Assembly: GCA_002715785.1 (NCBI GenBank)
Contig: PBAA01000024.1
Coordinates: forward strand, 1-10,657
DNA length: 10,657 bases
Direction of reading: 5' to 3'
From: Gammaproteobacteria bacterium
Lineage (GTDB): Bacteria; Pseudomonadota; Gammaproteobacteria; Pseudomonadales; Azotimanducaceae
A model generated the notes under the pieces. That model searched no databases. It had not been told where the DNA came from and saw nothing but the letters and a program-made list of their open reading frames with translations. The translations under genes were made by a program, and so were the position numbers. Below, one piece after another: positions 6,866-10,657 of this stretch; positions within the stretch are counted from its first letter, which is position 1; each line of letters starts with the position of its first letter.

Positions 6866-7544
6866 TGTTCCCTTGCAGAGCGGGCTGTTAATTCGCCGTT
6901 ATAAACGTTTTCTCGCGGACGTTGAAGTCGAGGGACAGATTAAAACTATGCATTGCGCCAACACGGGTTCGATGCTCGGTTGTTCTGATCCAGGAAGTCG
7001 AGTGTGGTTTTCGACGTCTAGCAACGTCAAACGAAAGTACGCACATTCTCTAGAGATCGTTGAAACGGCCACATCCCATCGCGCGTATGTGAACACACTC
7101 CAGATTAACCGCATTGTTGAAGAAGCCCTGGTCAGCCGAGTCATTGATATCGGAGCGGACCCTTTGAGCGACGTGACTAGAGAAGTCGCCATTCCTGGCG
7201 AAACAGGACGTTTTGATTTCTCCGTTGACGAAATACTCATCGAGGTGAAGAGCGTGACCTACGAACATGGAGGCGTTGGTTATTTTCCCGATGCAGTGAG
7301 CACGAGAGCGACTCGACATGTTCGTGCACTTCAGCGTTGTAGAGAGGACGGAATACGGACGATATTGCTTTTTTGTGCCTCACATTCGGGCGTTAACAAG
7401 GTGATGACGGCTGACCGCATCGACCCAGTTTATGCGGCCGCCGTCAGAGATGCGCTCGAACAAGGCGTCGAGGTTGTGGCATTCGGCTGTACAGTCTCAC
7501 CCCAGGAAATTGCCGTCACGCGTTCGATCCCCTTTGCAATATAG
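6855..7544 (+). CDS. sfsA: Sugar fermentation stimulation protein A
   Basis: 229 residues from the ATG at 6855. An in-frame start at 6828 would add nine residues (MVEPLGDSG) unlike the family N-terminus and deepen the overlap, so it is not used. Family features: an N-terminal OB-like part, LLIRRYKRFLADVEVEGQ; H-C-A-N-T-G-S-M (33-40); SNVKRKY (56-62); and a C-terminal part with GRFDFSVDEILIEVKSVT (118-135) followed by FPDAVSTRATRHVRAL (144-159). Asp121, Glu130 and Lys132 have the spacing of a PD-(D/E)xK nuclease centre, as proposed for SfsA. In E. coli SfsA was linked to maltose gene expression and DNA binding; its molecular role is still unclear. It overlaps the aminotransferase by 11 bases, and its stop is 12 bases from the converging kinase stop. 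No convincing terminator hairpin is visible between them. Confidence 0.93.
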   Translation: MKFDVPLQSGLLIRRYKRFLADVEVEGQIKTMHCANTGSMLGCSDPGSRVWFSTSSNVKRKYAHSLEIVETATSHRAYVNTLQINRIVEEALVSRVIDIGADPLSDVTREVAIPGETGRFDFSVDEILIEVKSVTYEHGGVGYFPDAVSTRATRHVRALQRCREDGIRTILLFCASHSGVNKVMTADRIDPVYAAAVRDALEQGVEVVAFGCTVSPQEIAVTRSIPFAI

Positions 7545-7556
7545 GCCCACGCCGAC

Positions 7557-8552
7557 TTACGAATTAAACGCGAGTTTTAGTTTCTTGTAGGCCTCTATCG
7601 ATGGCAACCGGGCGCCGTAGCGTGTGACAACGTCAGCCGCTGCAAAATTGGCGAACCTTGCGGCTTCGAATGTAGATGCTCGCTGGGAGATCGCCGCAAG
7701 AAATGCGCCCGCATACATATCCCCGGCACCGTTGGTATCGATCGCTTCAACCGCGTGGCCGGCTATTGATTGTTTGCCATCTGGACCGACGCAGAGACTG
7801 CCGTTTTGGCCCATCGTAATAGCGACGTTGGGGGCGATATCAGCTAATTCTCGGGCAGCGATATCGAGACGATCTGTCTTGGCCCAGGTAAGAGCCTCTT
7901 CCTCGTTGCAGAAAAGTTGGGAAATTCCGTTGCCTAGGATGTCATTCAATGCTTCGCGAAAAAAAATGACCATATTTGGGTCCGACAATGTCAAGCTTGT
8001 TGAGACGTCGTTCTCATCTGCGATTTCTCGAGCACGAGCAGCAGCAGCAGCGCCGCTCGTTGAAGAGGCCAAGTAACCCTCAATGAATAAGTAGTTAGAT
8101 CGTATGAGTGACGCTTCGTCGATTTCACTAACCGTTAGATGTTCAGATATCCCCAAACAAGTATTTAGGGATCTTTCTGCGTCGGGCGACACAAGAATCA
8201 AGCAACGACCGGACCCAGTTTCGGTGCTTGGGTCTTGTAGATTGGTGGTGATTCCGGCGTCTCGCATTTCGGATACGAAATAATTTCCAGTAGCGTCATC
8301 TGCGACGCGGCACGAGTAATAAGCCTGCCCACCAAAACCTTGAACAGCGAATATGGTGTTGGCGGCCGAACCGCCGCACGCTCTTTCGGGCGTGAGTTCC
8401 CGAAGGTTCGACATGAGGCGTTCCATTTGTAATTCATCCACTAACGTCATGTGACCTTTAGCGATGTCGTTTTCGACAAGAAATTTTTCGTCGACGGCAT
8501 AGGCCATGTCGACAAGAGCATTGCCGATGCCGTAGACGTCGTATTGAGTCAT
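7557..8552 (-). CDS. PfkB-family carbohydrate kinase, adenosine kinase-like
   Basis: 331 residues. PfkB (ribokinase-fold) enzymes phosphorylate the hydroxymethyl group of sugars or nucleosides with ATP. Visible: YDVYGIGNALVD at 4-15; the substrate-side glycine motif CGGSAANT at 59-66; FCNEEEA at 214-220, the NxxE region that helps bind magnesium; and the PfkB signature DTNGAGDMYAGAF at 272-284, with Asp278 as expected catalytic base. The overall pattern, including T-L-S-D-P (188-192) and the late R-Y-G-A-R-L-P, resembles proteins annotated as adenosine kinase in gammaproteobacteria, which would make AMP from adenosine. Substrate is inferred from family resemblance only; another nucleoside or sugar is possible. 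The ATG overlaps the hemL TGA as ATGA (8549-8552), so translation is probably coupled to hemL. It is the last gene of the leftward heme block. Confidence 0.88.
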   Translation of the reverse strand: MTQYDVYGIGNALVDMAYAVDEKFLVENDIAKGHMTLVDELQMERLMSNLRELTPERACGGSAANTIFAVQGFGGQAYYSCRVADDATGNYFVSEMRDAGITTNLQDPSTETGSGRCLILVSPDAERSLNTCLGISEHLTVSEIDEASLIRSNYLFIEGYLASSTSGAAAAARAREIADENDVSTSLTLSDPNMVIFFREALNDILGNGISQLFCNEEEALTWAKTDRLDIAARELADIAPNVAITMGQNGSLCVGPDGKQSIAGHAVEAIDTNGAGDMYAGAFLAAISQRASTFEAARFANFAAADVVTRYGARLPSIEAYKKLKLAFNS

Positions 8553-9835
8553 GTCATGGAGCCAAATATTCGATCGGCAGCATCGATGGTTGCACTGATT
8601 TCGGCCGATCCGTGGGCTCCTGAAACGAAGGCACTTTCGAATGCGGATGGCGCGAAGTAGATACCGGCATCAAGCATTTGATGAAAGAAAAAGTTGTATT
8701 GGTCGACGTCCGAAGCTTTCACATCAGCATACTCAGATATTTGTTCCGCGGTCGTAAAATAGAGGCTAAACATACCCGGAACGTAGTTGATAACCAGAGG
8801 AATTTGATGGCGCCGTGCCGCTTCTTCGATGCCCTCGACGAGGTGTTGGGTAGCGCTCAAGAGTTGTTCGTAAAACGTAATATTGAGAGATTCCAACATG
8901 GCAATCCCTGCCTGCATCGCCAACGGATTTCCGGACAGAGTTCCCGCCTGGTAAACGGGTCCCGTGGGAGCGATTTGGTTCATGATCGAAGCGTGTCCGC
9001 CGAAAGCTCCCACAGGAAGGCCACCACCGATGACTTTGCCGAGAGTCGTTAGATCGGGTTCGACACCGTAGAGTTCCTGAGCCCCTCCTCGGGCGACACG
9101 AAAACCGGTCATAACTTCGTCAAATATGAGCACGGAGTTGTATTCTTTCGTCAATCGTCTTGCGGTTTCCAGAAACCCTGGTGCGGGCGGTATACAACCC
9201 ATATTTCCGGCAACCGGCTCCAAAATCACAGCACCGATTTCATCCCCGTAGTTTCCGAAGGCTTGGATTAACGCGTTGGAATTATTGTAAGGCAAGGTGA
9301 TCGTATGTTGAGCGAGGGATGTAGGAACGCCGGGGGAGTCGGGAAGTCCGAGCGTAAGAACACCGGATCCTGCTTTGACCAGCAGCGAGTCAGAATGACC
9401 GTGGTAACAGCCCTCGAACTTAATTATCTTGTCGCGTTCGGTAAAACCACGCGCCAAGCGAATCGCCGACATCGTTGCCTCGGTACCCGAATTCACCATC
9501 CTCACGAGTTCGATCGACGGGATCCTTTCCACCACCTTCTCGGCCATGGTGATCTCTAATTCGGTAGGGGCGCCAAAACCAAGTGAGGTGATAGCTTGTT
9601 TTTTGACAGCGTCAACGACGGGTTTAAATCCGTGGCCTTGGATCATAGGTCCCCAGGACCCGACATAGTCGATGTATCGATTCCCATCTGCATCTGTGAG
9701 CACCGCTCCCTCTGCCGAGACGAAGAAAATGGGTGTACCTCCAACACCTTTGAAGGCTCGCACGGGCGAGTTCACGCCCCCAGGGATCGAACGTTGTGCG
9801 CGTTGCATTAATGCGTCTGATTGGTCGTGTTTCAT
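8549..9835 (-). CDS. hemL: Glutamate-1-semialdehyde 2,1-aminomutase
   Basis: 428 residues, the usual length. HemL converts glutamate-1-semialdehyde to 5-aminolevulinate, closing the C5 route into tetrapyrrole synthesis in the cytoplasm. Visible: the N-terminus RAQRSIPGGVNSPVRAFKGV (12-31), typical of the family; YIDYVGSWGPMIQGH (54-68); NSGTEATMSAIRLAR (115-129), which binds the cofactor phosphate; YHGHSD (144-149); IFDEVMTGFRVARGG (237-251) with Asp239; and the PLP lysine Lys267 in TTLGKVIGGGLPVGAFGG. The ATG has a strong Shine-Dalgarno, AGAGG at 9841-9845, overlapping the hemJ stop. It lies 8 bases after hemJ and its TGA overlaps the kinase ATG. The presence of HemL implies synthesis of 5-aminolevulinate from glutamyl-tRNA rather than from glycine and succinyl-CoA, as expected for gammaproteobacteria. 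Confidence 0.97.
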   Translation of the reverse strand: MKHDQSDALMQRAQRSIPGGVNSPVRAFKGVGGTPIFFVSAEGAVLTDADGNRYIDYVGSWGPMIQGHGFKPVVDAVKKQAITSLGFGAPTELEITMAEKVVERIPSIELVRMVNSGTEATMSAIRLARGFTERDKIIKFEGCYHGHSDSLLVKAGSGVLTLGLPDSPGVPTSLAQHTITLPYNNSNALIQAFGNYGDEIGAVILEPVAGNMGCIPPAPGFLETARRLTKEYNSVLIFDEVMTGFRVARGGAQELYGVEPDLTTLGKVIGGGLPVGAFGGHASIMNQIAPTGPVYQAGTLSGNPLAMQAGIAMLESLNITFYEQLLSATQHLVEGIEEAARRHQIPLVINYVPGMFSLYFTTAEQISEYADVKASDVDQYNFFFHQMLDAGIYFAPSAFESAFVSGAHGSAEISATIDAADRIFGSMT

Positions 9836-9840
9836 TGAAG

Positions 9841-9845
9841 CCTCT
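9841..9845 (-). promoter_or_regulatory. Ribosome binding site of hemL
   Basis: AGAGG on the minus strand, 5 bases before the hemL ATG and overlapping the TAG stop of hemJ. Termination of hemJ and initiation of hemL are therefore physically close. Confidence 0.7.
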
Positions 9846-10299
9846 AAATGGGTTTAACGACCACGAGGATGGTGATTGCAATTAAAACGACCACCGGTAT
9901 CTCGTTAAACCACCGGTAAAAAGTGTGCTCGTGGACGTCTTCGTCGCTCGCGAATTTCCTGAGCAAATGCCAACAGTAAAAATGGTACCCATAAAGCGCT
10001 ATCACCAGACCGATTTTGAACCAAAACCAGATCGAAGCTCGATAAAAATTCCAATCAAGCGCTACGAGCCATAAGCCGAAAACCGCAGTGGCAACGGCGG
10101 CTGGCGTCATGATGATGCGGAATAAGGCCCGCTCCATTACTCGAAATTGGTTCCGAGTGGGTTCATGTCGAGACATTGAGTGATACACGAAAAGCCTCGG
10201 AAGGTAGAAAATTCCAGCGAACCAACAGACGACCGCGACAATGTGGAAGGCTTTGACGTAGAGCATTCGGACGTCGATATTGAGAGAACTGGAGATCAT
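9844..10299 (-). CDS. hemJ: HemJ-type protoporphyrinogen IX oxidase
   Basis: 151 residues, an integral membrane protein. HemJ (formerly UPF0093) oxidises protoporphyrinogen IX to protoporphyrin IX, the next-to-last step of heme synthesis, in bacteria lacking HemG and HemY. Visible family pattern: YVKAFHIVAVVCWFAGIFYL then PRLFVYHS in the first quarter; FRVMERALFRIIMTPA (52-67); a W-F-W-F-K-I-G-L-V helix (91-99) then GYHFYCWHLLRKFA (104-117); and FYRWFNEIPV (127-136) with a C-terminal hydrophobic run ending VVVKPI. Four membrane helices are expected near 13-32, 64-82, 90-108 and 133-149. His19 in KAFHI matches the conserved His proposed as a heme ligand. An internal ATG at 10266 (Met12) would give the usual short family N-terminus; neither start has a clear Shine-Dalgarno. 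It lies 28 bases after the CBS-domain gene and 8 before hemL. Confidence 0.92.
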   Translation of the reverse strand: MISSSLNIDVRMLYVKAFHIVAVVCWFAGIFYLPRLFVYHSMSRHEPTRNQFRVMERALFRIIMTPAAVATAVFGLWLVALDWNFYRASIWFWFKIGLVIALYGYHFYCWHLLRKFASDEDVHEHTFYRWFNEIPVVVLIAITILVVVKPI

Positions 10300-10327
10300 G
10301 GCACGTTAAACGGCGATGCGGGAAGGC

Positions 10328-10657
10328 TTATGGGCTGATAGGGGGTCCTTGCGTCAAGGCACTATGGTTAACGATGTGACGTCGACTGAGAACGCCTACG
10401 ATTGGACCTACCGTCGCGTTGGTCAATTCGCGTACACACAGGGTTTCACTCTCAGTCTGCTCTAAGCTCCAGAGCGCTTCGGCCAGTGTCGAGCGAACGC
10501 TTATGTGGGGAAGATCTCTTTTTAGTTGTGGCATTTCATCCAGTTTTGGCGGTGAACCGAAATTACTGTTTGACGCGTTTAATGCCTCTTCGCCACGTAG
10601 TATCGATGTTTCTCCAGTGGGTTCCGATTCAACAATGATCCATTCGGGAAATGGTTT
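10328..10657 (-). CDS. C-terminal part of a CBS-domain protein, probably a ClC-type chloride channel (cut by window edge)
   Basis: The frame is open from the window end to the TAA at 10328, giving 109 residues of a C-terminus; the start lies outside. It begins KPFPEWIIVESE, passes through a variable Asn/Ser-rich linker, then reads ISVRSTLAEALWSLEQTESETLCVREL and VGPIVGVLSRRHIVNHSAL. A beta strand, a helix carrying A-E-A-L, then a V-G-V-L-S-R-R-H-I strand-turn-helix is the pattern of a CBS domain, which commonly binds adenine nucleotides for regulation. ClC transporters of many bacteria end in paired CBS domains, and in E. coli clcA is next to hemL, so ClC is the favoured guess. No membrane part of the protein is visible here; another CBS protein remains possible. 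The Met at 10534 is an internal residue, not the start. Confidence 0.6.
   Translation of the reverse strand, partial: KPFPEWIIVESEPTGETSILRGEEALNASNSNFGSPPKLDEMPQLKRDLPHISVRSTLAEALWSLEQTESETLCVRELTNATVGPIVGVLSRRHIVNHSALTQGPPISP

Noticed and set aside
7545..7580. Possible shared terminator between converging sfsA and kinase
   Set aside because: Only 12 bases separate the stops and the best inverted repeat (AAAC/GTTT inside the kinase end) is 4 bp with no T-run in the right place.
8034..8055. GCA trinucleotide run
   Set aside because: It encodes an alanine run within a helix of the PfkB kinase; too short and in frame, so no repeat element.
7624..8076. 150-codon plus-strand open frame opposite the PfkB kinase
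   Set aside because: Ala/Ser-rich translation typical of the complement of a real gene, with no recognisable motif; the minus-strand kinase explains the region.
10328..10534. Stand-alone 68-codon gene starting at the ATG at 10534
   Set aside because: The frame stays open to the window edge and the upstream residues (KPFPEWIIVESE) fit a CBS domain lead-in, so this is the end of a longer gene.

Overview
The window looks like ordinary chromosomal housekeeping DNA from a gammaproteobacterium. Base composition is close to even by eye. Gene order is the main evidence: aminotransferase–sfsA–dksA–gluQ–pcnB–pgi–acs is, from memory, the backbone of a conserved block in Pseudomonas and, in part, Escherichia coli. 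I cannot name a genus. No RNA gene, insertion sequence, CRISPR array, phage gene or other mobile element is visible. Coding density is very high: the largest gaps are 178 and 149 bases.

Layout. (1) Positions 1-5525, all minus strand. Read in transcription order from the right: dksA with an unusually long Lys/Ser/Thr-rich N-terminus, gluQ, pcnB, a deoxynucleoside kinase, pgi, and the first 38 codons of acs running off the left edge. (2) Positions 5675-7544, plus strand: a class I/II aminotransferase that starts at TTG, then sfsA overlapping its end. This pair diverges from dksA across a 149-base gap and converges on the third block with 12 bases between stop codons. (3) Positions 7557-10657, all minus strand: the 3' end of a CBS-domain gene (probably a ClC-type chloride channel), hemJ, hemL and a PfkB-family adenosine kinase-like gene, tightly packed.

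How the genes fit together. dksA and gluQ (2-base gap) pair a transcription regulator that works with ppGpp with a tRNA-modifying enzyme. pcnB (RNA 3'-end polyadenylation) follows after a 178-base gap. The kinase, pgi and acs cover nucleotide salvage, glycolysis/gluconeogenesis and acetate activation. hemJ and hemL are two steps of heme synthesis from glutamate and probably share one transcript. The downstream kinase start overlaps the hemL stop as ATGA, so its translation is probably coupled.

I do not see a new biological system. The points worth a second look are: the basic DksA extension; pcnB with no ATG or GTG in front of its catalytic core; a terminator-like hairpin just upstream of pcnB; absence of folK and panBCD from a block that usually holds them; replacement of the expected catalytic Glu in Pgi; and the coupling of an adenosine kinase-like gene to hemL.
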